Source: Cepaea nemoralis (taxonomy: Eukaryota; Mollusca; Gastropoda; Stylommatophora; Helicidae). Taken from it: a stretch of DNA of 64,000 nucleotides. The stretch spans positions 118,727 through 182,726 of the forward strand of contig JACEFZ010017896.1 in the NCBI GenBank assembly GCA_014155875.1, given 5' to 3'. Both the position numbers and the translations under genes were made by a program. Shown in pieces: positions 33,540 to 46,684 of this stretch (positions are counted from its first letter, which is position 1; each line of letters starts with the position of its first letter). The notes under the pieces were generated by a model. It did no database searches and had not been told where the DNA came from. It saw only the letters and a program-made list of their open reading frames with translations.

Positions 33540-35800
33540 ATGTTAGATGTCGTCATCACATTATGTTAGATGTCTTCATTACATTATGTTAGATGTCTTT
33601 ATCACATTATGTTAGATGTCGTGATTACATTATGTTAGATGTCTTCATCACATTATGTTAGATGTCTTTATCACATTATATTAGATGTCGTCATCACATT
33701 ATATTAGATGTCGTCATCACATTATATTAGATGTCGTCATCACATTTTGTTAGATGTCGTCATCACATTATGTTAGATGTCGTCATTACATTATGTTAGA
33801 TGTCGTCATCACATTATGTTAGATGTCGTCATCACATTATGTTAGATGTCGTCATCACATTATGTTAGATGTCTTCATTAGATTATGTTAGATGTCGTCA
33901 TCACATTATGTTAGATGTCGTGATTACGTTATGTTAGATGTCGTCATCACATTATGTTAGATGTTTTTATCACATTATGTTAGATGTCGTCATCACATTA
34001 TGTTAGATGTCGTCATCACATTATGTTAGATGTCTTTATCACATTATGTTAGATGTCATCATTACATTATGTTAGATGTAGTCATTACATTATGTTAGAT
34101 GTCGTCATCACATTATGTTAGATGTCTTTATCACATTATGTTAGATGTCTATATCACATTATGTTAGATGTCGTCATTATATTATGTTAGATGTCGTCAT
34201 TACATTATGTTAGATGTCGTGATTACATTATGTTAGATGTCGTCATTACATTATGTTAGATGCCTTCATCACATTATGTTAGATGTCGTCATTACATTAT
34301 GTTAGATGTCGTCATTACATTATGTTAGATGTCTTCATTTCATTATGGTAGATGTCGTCATTACTTTATGTTAGATGTCGTCATAACATTATGTTAGATG
34401 TTGTCATCACATTATGTTAGATGTCATTACATTCTGTTAGATGTCTTTATTTTATTATGTTAGATGTCGTCATTACATTATATTAGATGTCTTCATTACA
34501 TTATGTTAGATGTCGTCATTACATTATATTAGATGTCTTCATTACATTATGGTAGATGTCGTCATTACATTATGTTAGAAGTCTTCATCACATTATGTAA
34601 GATATCGTGATTACATTATGTTAGATGTCGTCATTACATTATGTTAGATGTCTTTATCACATTATGTTAGATGTCGTCATTACATTATGTTAGATGTCTT
34701 CATCACATTATGTTATTGTCGTCATTACATTATGTTAGATGTCGTCATTACATTATGTTAGATGTCGTCATCACATTATGTTAGATGTCGTCATTACATT
34801 ATGTTAGATGTCTTCATTTCATAATGTTAGATGTCTTTATCACATTATGTTAGATGTCTTCATCACATTATGTTAGATGTCTTCATCACATTATGTTAGA
34901 TGTCTTCATCACATTATGTTAGATGTCTTCATCACATTATGTTAGATGTCTTCATCACATTATGTTAGATGTCTTCATCACATTATGTTAGATGTCGTCA
35001 TTACATTATGTTAGATGTCGTCATCACATTATGTTAGATGTCGTCATCACATTATGTTAGATGTCGTCATCACATTATGTTAGATGTCGTCATTACATTA
35101 TGTTAGATGTCTTCATCACATTATGTTAGATGTCTTCATCACATTATGTTAGATGTCGTCATTACATTATGTTAGATGTCTTCATCACATTATGTTAGAT
35201 GTCGTCATAACATTATGTTAGATGTCTTCATCACATTATGTTAGATGTCGTCATTACATTATGTTAGATGTCTTCATTTCATTATGTTAGATGTCGTCAA
35301 AACATTATGTTAGATGCCGTCATCACATTATGTTAGATGTCGTCATCACATTATGTTAGATGTCGTCATCACATTATGTTAGATGTCGTCATTACATTAT
35401 GTTAGATGTCTTCATCACATTATGTTAGATGTCTTCATCACATTATGTTAGATGTCGTCATTACATTATGTTAGATGTCTTCATCACATTATGTTAGATG
35501 TCGTCATAACATTATGTTAGATGTCTTCATCACATTATGTTAGATGTCGTCATTACATTATGTTAGATGTCTTCATTTCATTATGTTAGATGTCGTCAAA
35601 ACATTATGTTAGATGCCGTCATCACATTATGTTAGATGTCGTCATAACATTATGTTAGATGTCTTCATCACATTATGTTAGATGTCTTCATCACATTATG
35701 TTAGATGTCGTCATTACATTATGTTAGATGTCGTCATCACATTATGTTAGATGTCGTCATCACATTATGTTAGATGTCGTCATCACATTATGTTAGATGT
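33540..35800. repeat. Block duplicated 3.95 kb downstream (first copy)
   Basis: Marker order (acattttgttag, gtcgtgattacgttatg, tgttattgtcgtc, caaaacatt) is repeated from about 37495 to 39755 at an offset of 3953-3955 bp with few indels. It is a segmental duplication of about 2.26 kb inside the satellite. Confidence 0.8.
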
Positions 35801-38800
35801 CGTCATTACATTATGTTAGATGTCTTCATCACATTATGTTAGATGTCTTCATCACATTATGTTAGATGTCGTCATTACATTATGTTAGATGTCTTCATCA
35901 CATTATGTTAGATGTCGTCATAACATTATGTTAGATGTCTTCATCACATTATGTTAGATGTCGTCATTACATTATGTTAGATGTCTTCATTTCATTATGT
36001 TAGATGTCGTCAAAACATTATGTTAGATGCCGTCATCACATTATGTTAGATGTCGTCATCACATTATGTTAGATGTCGTCATCACATTATGTTAGATGTC
36101 GTCATTACATTATGTTAGATGTCTTCATCACATTATGTTAGATGTCTTCATCACATTATGTTAGATGTCGTCATTACATTATGTTAGATGTCTTCATCAC
36201 ATTATGTTAGATGTCTTCATAACATTATGTTAGATGTCTTCATCACATTATGTTAGATGTCGTCATTACATTATGTTAGATGTCTTCATTTCATTATGTT
36301 AGATGTCGTCAAAACATTATGTTAGATGCCGTCATCACATTATGTTAGATGTCGTCATTACATTATGTTAGATATCTTCATCGCATTATGTTAGATGTCG
36401 TCATTACATTATGTTAGATGTCGTCATTACATTATGTTAGATGTCGTCATCACATTATGTTAGATGTCGTCATCACATTATGTTAGATGTCGTTATTACA
36501 TTATGTTAGATGTCTTCATCACATTATGTTAGATGTCTTCATCACATTATGTTAGATGTCTTTATCACATTATGTTAGATGTCATCATTACATTATGTTA
36601 GATGTCTTCATTCCATTATGTTAGATGTCGTCATTACATTATGTTAGATGCCTTCATCACATTATGTTAGATGTCGTCATTACATTATGTTAGATGTCGT
36701 CATTACATTATGTTAGATGTCGTCATTACATTATGTTAGATGTCGTCATTACATTATGTTAGATGTCGTCACAACATTATGTTAGATGTCGTCACAACAT
36801 TATGTTAGATGTCGTCATCACATTATGTTAGATGTCGTCATTACATTCTGTTAGATGTCTTCATTTTATTATGTTATATGTCGTCATTACATTATATTAG
36901 ATGTCTTCATTACATTATGTTAGATGTCATCATTACATTATGTTAGAAGTCTTCATCACATTATGTTAGATGTCGTGATTACATTATGTTAGATGTCGTC
37001 ATTACATTATGTTAGATGTCTTCATCACATTATGTTAGATGTCGTCATTACATTATGTTAGATCTCGTCATTACATTATGTTAGATGTCTTCATCACATT
37101 ATGTTAGATGTCGTCATTACATTATGTTAGATGTCGTCATTACATTATGTTAGATGTCGTCATTACATTATGTTAGACGTCTTCATCACATTATGTTAGA
37201 TGTCTTCATCACATTATGTTAGATGTCGTCATTACATTATGTTAGATGTCTTCATTTCCATTATGTTAGATGTCGTCATTACATTATGTTAGATGTCTTC
37301 ATCACATTATGTTAGATGTCGTCATTACATTATGTTAGATGTCGTCATTACATTATGTTAGATGTCTTCATTTCATAATGTTAGATGTCTTCATTTCATA
37401 ATGTTAGATGTCTTCATCACATTATGTTAAATGTCTTCATCACATTATGTTAGATGTCTTCATCACATTATGTTAGATGTCTTCATCACATTATGTTAGA
37501 TGTCGTCATCACATTATGTTAGATGTCTTCATTACATTATGTTAGATGTCTTTATCACATTATGTTAGATGTCGTGATTACATTATGTTAGATGTCTTCA
37601 TCACATTATGTTAGATGTCTTTATCACATTATATTAGATGTCGTCATCACATATATTAGATGTCGTCATCACATTATATTAGATGTCGTCCATCACATTT
37701 TGTTAGATGTCGTCATCACATTATGTTAGATGTCGTCATTACATTATGTTAGATGTCGTCATCACATTATGTTAGATGTCGTCATCACATTATGTTAGAT
37801 GTCGTCATCACATTATGTTAGATGTCTTCATTAGATTATGTTAGATGTCGTCATCACATTATGTTAGATGTCGTGATTACGTTATGTTAGATGTCGTCAT
37901 CACATTATGTTAGATGTTTTTAGCACATTATGTTAGATGTCGTCATCACATTATGTTAGATGTCGTCATCACATTATGTTAGATGTCTTTATCACATTAT
38001 GTTAGATGTCATCATTACATTATGTTAGATGTAGTCATTACATTATGTTAGATGTCGTCATCACATTATGTTAGATGTCTTTATCACATTATGTTAGATG
38101 TCTATATCACATTATGTTAGATGTCGTCATTACATTATGTTAGATGTCGTCATTACATTATGTTAGATGTCGTGATTACATTATGTTAGATGTCGTCATT
38201 ACATTATGTTAGATGCCTTCATCACATTATGTTAGATGTCGTCATTACATTATGTTAGATGTCGTCATTACATTATGTTAGATGTCTTCATTTCATTATG
38301 GTAGATGTCGTCATTACTTTATGTTAGATGTCGTCATAACATTATGTTAGATGTTGTCAATCACATTATGTTAGATGTCATTACATTCTGTTAGATGTCT
38401 TTATTTTATTATGTTAGATGTCGTCATTACATTATATTAGATGTCTTCATTACATTATGTTAGATGTCGTCATTACATTATATTAGATGTCTTCATTACA
38501 TTATGGTAGATGTCCGTCATTACATTATGTTAGAAGTCTTCATCACATTATGTAAGATATCGTGATTACATTATGTTAGATGTCGTCATTACATTATGTT
38601 AGATGTCTTTATCACATTATGTTAGATGTCGTCATTACATTATGTTAGATGTCTTCATCACATTATGTTATTGTCGTCATTACATTATGTTAGATGTCGT
38701 CATTACATTATGTTAGATGTCGTCATCACATTATGTTAGATGTCGTCATTACATTATGTTAGATGTCTTCATTCATAATGTTAGATGTCTTATCACATTA

Positions 38801-39749
38801 TGTTAGATGTCTTCATCACATTATGTTAGATGTCTTCATCACATTATGTTAGATGTCTTCATCACATTATGTTAGATGTCTTCATCACATTATGTTAGAT
38901 GTCTTCATCACATTATGTTAGATGTCTTCATCACATTATGTTAGATGTCGTCATTACATTATGTTAGATGTCGTCATCACATTATGTTAGATGTCGTCAT
39001 CACATTATGTTAGATGTCGTCATCACATTATGTTAGATGTCGTCATTACATTATGTTAGATGTCTTCATCACATTATGTTAGATGTCTTCATCACATTAT
39101 GTTAGATGTCGTCATTACATTATGTTAGATGTCTTCATCACATTATGTTAGATGTCGTCATAACATTATGTTAGATGTCTTCATCACATTATGTTAGATG
39201 TCGTCATTACATTATGTTAGATGTCTTCATTTCATTATGTTAGATGTCGTCAAAACATTATGTTAGATGCCGTCATCACATTATGTTAGATGTCGTCATC
39301 ACATTATGTTAGATGTCGTCATCACATTATGTTAGATGTCGTCATTACATTATGTTATATGTCTTCATCACATTATGTTAGATGTCTTCATCACATTATG
39401 TTAGATGTCGTCATTACATTATGTTAGATGTCCTTCATCACATTATGTTAGATGTCGTCATAACATTATGTTAGATGTCTTCATAACATTATGTTAGATG
39501 TCGTCATACATTATGTTAGATGTCTTCATTTCATTATGTTAGATGTCGTCAAAACATTATGTTAGATGCCGTCATCACATTATGTTAGATGTCGTCATAA
39601 CATTATGTTAGATGTCTTCATCACATTATGTTAGATGTCTTCATCACATTATGTTAGATGTCGTCATTACATTATGTTAGATGTCGTCATCACATTATGT
39701 TAGATGTCGTCATCACATTATGTTAGATGTCGTCATCACATTATGTTAG

Positions 39750-41730
39750 ATGTCGTTTATTACATTATGTTAGATGTCTTCATTACATTATGTTAGATGT
39801 CGTCATTACATTATGTTAGATGTCTTCATTTCATTATGTTAGATGTCTCATACATTATGTTAGATGTCGTTTATCACATTATGTTAGATGTCGTCATTAC
39901 ATTATGTTAGATGTCGTTTATTACATTATGTTAGATGTCGTCATTACATTATGTTAGATGTCGTCATTACATTATGTTAGATGTCGTCATCACATTATGT
40001 TAGATGTTCATCACATTATGTTAGATGTCGTCATTACATTTGTTAGATGTCTTCATCACATTATGTTAGATGTCTTCATCACATTATGTTAGATGTCGTC
40101 ATCACATTATGTTAGATGTCTTCATCACATTATGTTAGATGTCTTCATCCATTATGTTAGATGTCTTCATACATATGTTAGATGCTCATTACATTATGTT
40201 AGATGTCTTCAATTTCATTATGTTAGATGTCGTCATACATTATGTTAGATGCGTCATACATTATGTTAGATGTCGTCATACATTATGTTAGATGTCGTCA
40301 ACATTATGTTAGATGTCGTCATACATTATGTTAGATGTCTCATACATTTGTTAGATGTCTTCATTATTATGTTAATGTCGTCATTACATTATTTAGATGT
40401 CTTCATACATTATGTTAGATGTCTCATTACATTATGTTAGATGTCTTCATCACATTATGTTAGATGTCGTCATACATTATGTTAGATGTCTTCATTACAT
40501 TATGTTAGATGTCGTCATACATTATGTTAGATGTCGTCATTACATTATGTTAGATGTCGTCATACATTATGTTAGATGTCTTCATCACATTATGTTAGAT
40601 GTCTCATCACATTATGTTAGATGTCGTCATTACATTATGTTAGATGTCGTCATTACATTATGTTAGATGTCTCATCACATTATGTTAGATGTCGTCATAC
40701 ATTATGTTAGATGTCGTCATTACATTATGTTAGATGTCTTCATCACATTATGTTAGATGTCTTCATCACATTATGTTAGATGTCTCATTACATTATGTTA
40801 GATGTCTTCATCACATTATGTTAGATGTCTTCATACATTATGTTAGATGTCTTCATCACATTATGTTAGATGTCTTCATTCACATTATGTTAGATGTCTT
40901 CATTACATTATGTTAGATGTCGTCAAAACATTATGTTAGATGCCCTCATCACATTATGTTAGATGTCGTCATCACATTATGTTAGATGTCGTCATTACAT
41001 TATGTTAGATGTCGTCATTACATTATGTTAGATGTCTTCATTTACATTATGTTAGATGTCGTCATTACATTATGTTAGATGTCTTCATCACATTATGTTA
41101 GATGTCGTCATCATCACATTATGTTAGATGTCGTTTATCACATTATGTTAGATGTCATCATTACATTATGTTAGATGTCGTTTATTACCCTTATGTTAGA
41201 TGTCGTCCCAAAATTATGTTAGATGTCGTCATCACATTATGTTAGATGTCGTCATTACATTATGTTAGATGTCGTCATTACATTATGTTAGATGTCTTCA
41301 TTAATTATGTTAGATGTCGTCATTACATTATGTTAGATGTCGTCATTACATTATGTTAGATGTCGTCATACATTATGTTTAGAGTCTTCATCACATTATG
41401 TTAGATGTCGTCATTACATTATGTTAGATGTTCGTCATTACATTATATTAGATGTCTTCATTACATTATGTTAGATGTCATCATTACATTATGTTAGAGC
41501 TCGTCATTACATTATGTTAGATGTCGTCATTACATTATGTTAGATGTCGTCATTACATTATGTAGATGTCGTCATTACATTATGTTAGATGTCGTCATTA
41601 CATTATGTTAGATCGTCGTCATCACATTATGTAGATGTCTTCATCACATTATGTTAGATGTCGTCATTACATTATGTTAGATGTCTTCATTACATTATGT
41701 TAGATGTCGTCATTACATTATTTAGACTGT
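39750..41730. other. Satellite stretch with unusually many single-base deletions
   Basis: Shortened monomers such as gtcgtcatacattatg, gtctcatacatttg and gatgctcattaca are frequent here but rare on both sides. The pattern looks like uncorrected consensus errors rather than biology, but it could be a less homogenised domain. Confidence 0.6.
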
Positions 41731-43611
41731 CTCATCACATTATGTTAGATGTCTTCATCACATTATGTTAGATGTCGTCATTACATTATGTTAGATGTCT
41801 TCATTTCATTATGTTAGATGTCGTCCATTACATTATGTTAGATGTCTTCATCACATTATGTTAGATGTCGTCATTACATTATGTTAGATGTCGTCATTAC
41901 ATTATGTTAGATGTCTTCATTTCATAATGTTAGATGTCTTCATCACATTATGTTAAATGTCTTCATCACATTATGTTAGATGTCTTCATCACATTATGTT
42001 AGATGTCTTCATCACATTATGTTAGATGTCTTCATCACATTATGTTAGATGTCTTCATCACAGTATGTTAGATGTCGTCATTACATTATGTTAGATGACG
42101 TCATCACATTATGTTAGATGTCGTCATCACATTATATTAGATGTCGTCATCACATTATGTTAGATGTCGTCATTACATTATGTTAGATGTCTTCATCACA
42201 TTATGTTAGATGTCTTCATCACATTATGTTAGATTTCGTCATTACATTATGTTAGATGTCGTCATTACATTATGTTAGATGTCTTCATTTCATTATGTTA
42301 GATGTCGTCATTACATTATGTTAGATGTCTTCATTACATTATATTAGATGTCGTCATAACATTATGTTAGATGTCTTCATCACATTATGTTAGATGTCGT
42401 CATTACATTATGTTAGATGTCGTCATTACATTATGTTAGATGTCTTCATTTCATTATGTTAGATGTCGTCATTACATTATGTTAGATGTCGTCATCACAT
42501 TATGTTAGATGTCGTCATCACATTCTGTTAGATGTCTTCATTTCATTATGTTAGATGTCGTCATTACATCATATTAGATGTCTTCATTACATTATGTTAG
42601 ATGTCGTCATTACATTATATTAGATGTCTTCATTACATTATGTTAGATGTCGTCATGACATTATGTTAGATATCTTCATCACATTATGTTAGATGTCGTC
42701 ATTACATTATGTTAGATGTCGTCATTACATTATGTTAGATGTCTTCATCACATTATGTTAGATGTCGTCATTACATTATGTTAGATGTCGTCATTACATT
42801 ATGTTAGATGTCTTCATTTCATCATGTTAGATGTCGTCATTACATTATGTTAGATGTCGTCATCACATTATGTTAGATGTCGTCATCACATTATGTTCGA
42901 TGTCGTTATCACATTATGTTAGATGTCTTCATTTCATTACGTTAGATGTCGTCATTACATTATGTTAGATGTCGTCATCACATTATGTTAGATGTCTTCA
43001 TTACATTATGTTAGATGTCGTCATTACATTATGTTAGATATCTTCATCACATTATGTTAGATGTCGTCATTACATTATGTTAGATGTCGTCATTACATTA
43101 TGTTAGATGTCTTCATTTCATTATGTTAGATGTCGTCATTACATTATGTTAGATGTCGTCATCACATTATGTTAGATGTCGTCATCACATTATGTTAGAT
43201 GTCTTCATTTCATTACGTTAGATGTCTTCATCACATTATGTTAGATGTCGTCATTACATTATGTTAAATGTCGTCATCACACGATATAAGGTGTCGTTAT
43301 CACATTGTGTTAGATATCTACATCACATTATTGATTGTGTCTTCATCACATTATATAAGGTGTCTTAATCACACCGGGTAAGGTTTCTTCATCATATTAT
43401 GTGAGGTGTCTTCATTACACGATGTGAGGTGTCTTCATCACACAATGTAAGGTATCTTCAACGATCTCTATAATGTGCCTTCAACTATTTGTATTGTATC
43501 TTCAAAATGTTCTGTAATATGTCTTCGAAATCTATGTAAGGTGTCTTCATCACACTATGCAAAGTTTTCTCATCACATTATGCAAGGCGTCTTCATCGCA
43601 TTATTGAACCC

Positions 43612-43735
43612 GTCCCGGGAAGGTTTACCCGGTCAACAAACACCCGCAGAAGTCAGACGTGTCGGTCTAAGGGCGCAACTGAACTTGGCACACCGCAATT
43701 ACATCTGAAAGGGAAAGAAAACTACGGATGAACAC
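43612..43735 (+). mobile_element. SINE-3 copy at the satellite edge
   Basis: Begins cccgggaaggtttacccgg, then agaagtcagacgtgtcgg and ctacggatgaacacagaag. It joins without a gap to the GAA tract, which is its tail. It marks the right boundary of the satellite. Confidence 0.8.
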
Positions 43736-43829
43736 AGAAGAAGAAGAAGAAGAAGAAGAAGAAGAAGAAGAAGAAGAAGAAGAAGAAGAAGAAGAAGAAG
43801 AAGAAGAAGAAGAAGAAGAAGAAGAAGAA
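43736..43829. repeat. (GAA)n tract, about 31 units
   Basis: Perfect gaa repeats directly continue the SINE-3 tail and abut a reversed SINE-1 head. Confidence 0.95.
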
Positions 43830-43904
43830 CCCGCTACCTTGGCATCAACACATCGCACGTTTAAGAGCGAGCGCTCTTTTCCATTCGGCCATGCTGATCT
43901 CCAC
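43829..43904 (-). mobile_element. SINE-1 head only, reversed
   Basis: The reverse complement reads gatcagcatggccgaatgg and atgccaaggtagcgggt. Only the tRNA-like head is left, cut at the B box by the GAA tract. Confidence 0.75.
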
Positions 43905-44023
43905 ACATGGACGTGAGAAATAGAGAATTTCGCATTTGCTAACGAAGAAAATTGGAGGTTGTGAACTCCAGTGCTACATACCAGTTATGAGAATATCGTG
44001 GAGAAAAAGAGGGGCTTTTAAAA

Positions 44024-44255
44024 GGCAAGATGATCGACTTCATTGCACCGGGTTTCATCCCTATGGTTTGTTCCCTGTCCGCAGGACCGCCTGCTGAAAG
44101 CGTGACACATAGATCGAAATATGTAGCTCCAGCGACGACCCCCAGAGTCTCCGAGAAAATTGCACTTATGAACCAAACGACGTGGTTCGGAATCGAACCC
44201 ACACCTTCGGAACGCGAGTCAGGCGAGGAAACCAATTCGTTGCGGAAACTATATC
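44024..44255 (-). mobile_element. SINE-6 copy, reversed
   Basis: The reverse complement contains tgggttcgattccgaacc (B box), gagactctgggggtcgtc, gctggagctacatatttcg and acccggtgcaatgaagtcg, in the family order. Confidence 0.75.
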
Positions 44256-44632
44256 GTGGACCTAGTAGAAGACAAATTTTGTCATTCTACAAGATCTAAA
44301 CATGGGAGTAAACCCGCTCATAAACACCATCATGTCTTCCAGCTGCAATACTTTGGCCATATTTCAGGCTTGGTATCTGGGAGAAGAGGCAGGGTAGACC
44401 AACACATAGATGGACCATGGCATTGCCGACACTCGGGGCAGGAGGGTGCCTCTGGCAGGAGAACTAGCTGGGGAGCGAGAGTATTATCGATCGAAAGTCC
44501 TGCTAAATGACGATATTCGGAGAAGCAGGCCTAAACAGATGCTAACTGAAGACGGATGCCCGGACCGTTAGACCCGAGGGAAAGAACGAACGAACGAACG
44601 AACGAACGAACGAACGAACGAACGAACGAACT
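44256..44632 (+). pseudogene. Possible LINE C-terminal relic with (GAAC)n tail
   Basis: Frame-corrected residues LQYFGHISG and QGRPTHRWTMAL resemble the YFGH and GRP-x-RW blocks of RTE-like C termini. About twelve gaac units follow at 44583-44632. The support is weak. Confidence 0.35.
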
Positions 44633-44993
44633 TTATTTTCAAAGGGTTAAGAATTGGGTACGCAGGCCCGTCTAACATTCTGCCCTTCTATCACTCTCTT
44701 TCATACATTATTTCATTCACACCTCATTCAAGGCTATCAGAGAACAGCAACAATATAAAAGATATGCATTATAAAGGCATTATAAAGGGACTCGAAGCAT
44801 GGTACAAGGTAGGCGATGAATAAGGCGGAATGAAACTGTCACACCGAGGTGCAGTGTTCTAAATGTACATGACAAGCTGGTACAGATCCTGGTCGTTTCA
44901 ACCTGGAACCAACCACTGTTTCTATTGGGGTCGTGTATTTGGAGGTAATTTCCTCTGGAGTAATCTAGGCATTGGATTAGAGGTTATGACTTT
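44633..44993. other. No feature recognised
   Basis: No supported signal. Confidence 0.4.
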
Positions 44994-45209
44994 TCTCTGT
45001 AATCTCGTATACTCTCGTGGGTAACGTGATGACGGTGAGAATCAGCAGTGGTTCGAATCGCATCGGTAACTTACGGGGTATGTGAGCCGGCCGCTCAGAA
45101 AGCAATGGCAAACTACTGAGCGTAATCTTGCCAAGAAATCAACATACAGCTGAAAGATGCTGGTGCTGACAGCGATGTCCTGTAAAGGATATGCACACAA
45201 AAAAAATCT
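44994..45209 (+). mobile_element. SINE-2 copy
   Basis: ctctgtaatctcgtatactc, gcagtggttcgaatcgca, gagccggccgctcagaaag and caatggcaaactactgagc, then gatgtcctgtaaaggatatg and a short A tail. The 5' head is partly truncated. Confidence 0.85.
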
Positions 45210-45438
45210 AGGCAGGCCGAGAAAGGGACCATGCTCCATGGGCAACACATGGTCTCTAAATTCAGCCCAGGCTTTGTGCTACGGAGACGTGTAACTCCAT
45301 ATTATAAACTATCGTCTATCAAGTCGGCAAGCTGCCAATCAGTGTTTGGAGGTAACAGAGCCGAAGAAAGAGTAGAAGAAGAAGATATCCGTAAATTAGT
45401 CTTTTTTTCACTCTTCTTGCCTTCGTGCTTCCCATGAG

Positions 45439-45510
45439 CAGGAGTGGGGAACCTTCTTTTCCTGCCAAGGGCCATTTTGATATTTATTATCATTCAGTCA
45501 TGATGTTTGG
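45439..45510 (+). mobile_element. hAT-like terminal fragment
   Basis: caggagtggggaaccttc followed by tgccaagggccattttgat resembles a widespread hAT terminal sequence. I cannot find the partner end or a target duplication, so it may be a solo end. Confidence 0.45.
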
Positions 45511-46394
45511 TTCTGAGTCTGTACTGCTTGAAGTTCACAACAGACAGCTTGCGATGAGTGGATACCAAGCAAATAACACTCCTCTCTTACAGGGATTTAC
45601 ATGGTAATACTGGCCTGGTCATGCTGGAGTGTGAGTTAACGAACGAGTGGATTTGTTGGCTTCAAGAACTTCAGTAGTTCGAAGCCTCACGATGCACAAA
45701 GAATCTCTTGTAAAGACTGTATGAACCACATCTATTTAAAGATAACAACAACATACGAAACAACATATTTAAGGATGCTTGAGTTTGTATTTGCGTATGC
45801 TATCAGTAACAAGAGGTGTATATAGTGACGACTGCGACGTGCTCACAGACAATATGTGACTGCAACTATCGGCTTTTACACCTGACGACATCTGCTGAGA
45901 AAGACGGATCATCGATGTGTTTTTCCAGTTTGGAATGAATGAAAACCAACAACTAAAAATCGACTTTCCCTTCTATGTCTCTGACTGCGAGATTAGGAAG
46001 AACTTTCTGAGATAAAACTATGAGGAAGTCTGTGTACAAGAAGTTGTTCGTTTCCTAATCTGCTTCTCTAATCTATCACTTGCACAGTATACATCTTGTT
46101 GTTTCCTCTCTTCCGAAATGTCAAGGTTGTTTCAAGTGTTGCCATGTAGCCCCTGCTACTCTGAGATGCCCAGGATAACACGTCTTTGGCCTACATTTAA
46201 TTTTAGACAGGTAAACTAGTTTCAATAAAATATTTCTTTTTTGCTGTCATTTTTTGTGCCAATTCCAAGGTCCAGTTCTCGCAGTCTAAAAGGGGAATGA
46301 AGGCGATCTAAAAGTGTTTAGCAAACGTCTAAAACAGTGACTGCTTTGTCTGGCTCAAGTATCTTTTAAGACACCGATCATCCTGGCAGTTTGA
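45511..46394. other. No feature recognised
   Basis: Unique-looking sequence between the hAT-like fragment and LINE-A. Confidence 0.45.
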
Positions 46395-46407
46395 AAATCT
46401 AGGTCAT

Positions 46408-46684
46408 CCCCTCTGCCGTGCGTCCACCTTGACGAGGTAGAGGGGCTTGAGCGTTCCAATGACCCCAAGAGCTATGCCGACGGTAGCACAGCTACTGGTA
46501 GGGTCACCCATGTCGGACAGGTCAAGGGAGAGGGACCAGACGAAGTGACGCACACACCTGCTGCCTTGTAGGTAGACTGGGGACAGTCAAAGGCTAGGGA
46601 AAGCATCCCGAACAAATGCTTGTCGAAATCGGATGTACTGAGCCACAGGCTTGACAAAGAAGTGCAACGTAACTTTATCATTTC
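46408..46684 (+). promoter_or_regulatory. LINE-A 5' leader
   Basis: Directly follows the left TSD. It contains ccaccttgacgaggtagagg, tccaatgaccccaagagc, ggtagggtcacccatgtcg and gaccagacgaagtg, with a conserved partner at 8729-9565. LINE leaders usually hold an internal promoter, and some families fold a self-cleaving ribozyme here. Neither is proven by sequence. The single gggacagtcaaaggcta unit is the source type for the 17-bp array. Confidence 0.6.

Larger units (their letters stand above)
32400..43260. repeat. Homogeneous satellite core
   Basis: Nearly all substitutions fall at two positions: gtcGtc or gtcTtc, and catCaca or catTaca. Rare markers (caaaacatt, gtgattacgtt, tgttattgtc) allow copies to be tracked. 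The caaaacatt marker recurs at 35293, 35592, 36006 and 36305, alternating 299 and 414 bp, which makes a 713-bp (31-monomer) higher-order unit. Confidence 0.9.
30085..43610. repeat. 23-bp-period satellite, about 13.5 kb
   Basis: One period of 23 bp runs through the whole block. The left edge (30085-30780) is degenerate, of type attctctataatgtgtcttc. Next (30780-31560) comes a more regular phase of type cacacaatgtaaggtgtc, then mixed units to about 32400, then the homogeneous core whose monomer joins ttagatgtc, a G/T, tcat, a C/T and acattatg. From 43260 to 43610 the right edge returns to the mixed form (cacaatgtaaggtatcttc). Near 590 monomers in total. There is no gene inside; periodic frames such as 40397-40666 merely read the repeat. 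Confidence 0.97.

Noticed and set aside
40397..40916. Plus-strand ORFs in the satellite
   Set aside because: They read the 23-bp monomer in all three frames in turn; periodic artefact.
30085..43610. CRISPR array
   Set aside because: Monomers are head to tail with no unique spacers, and there are no cas genes in a eukaryotic context.
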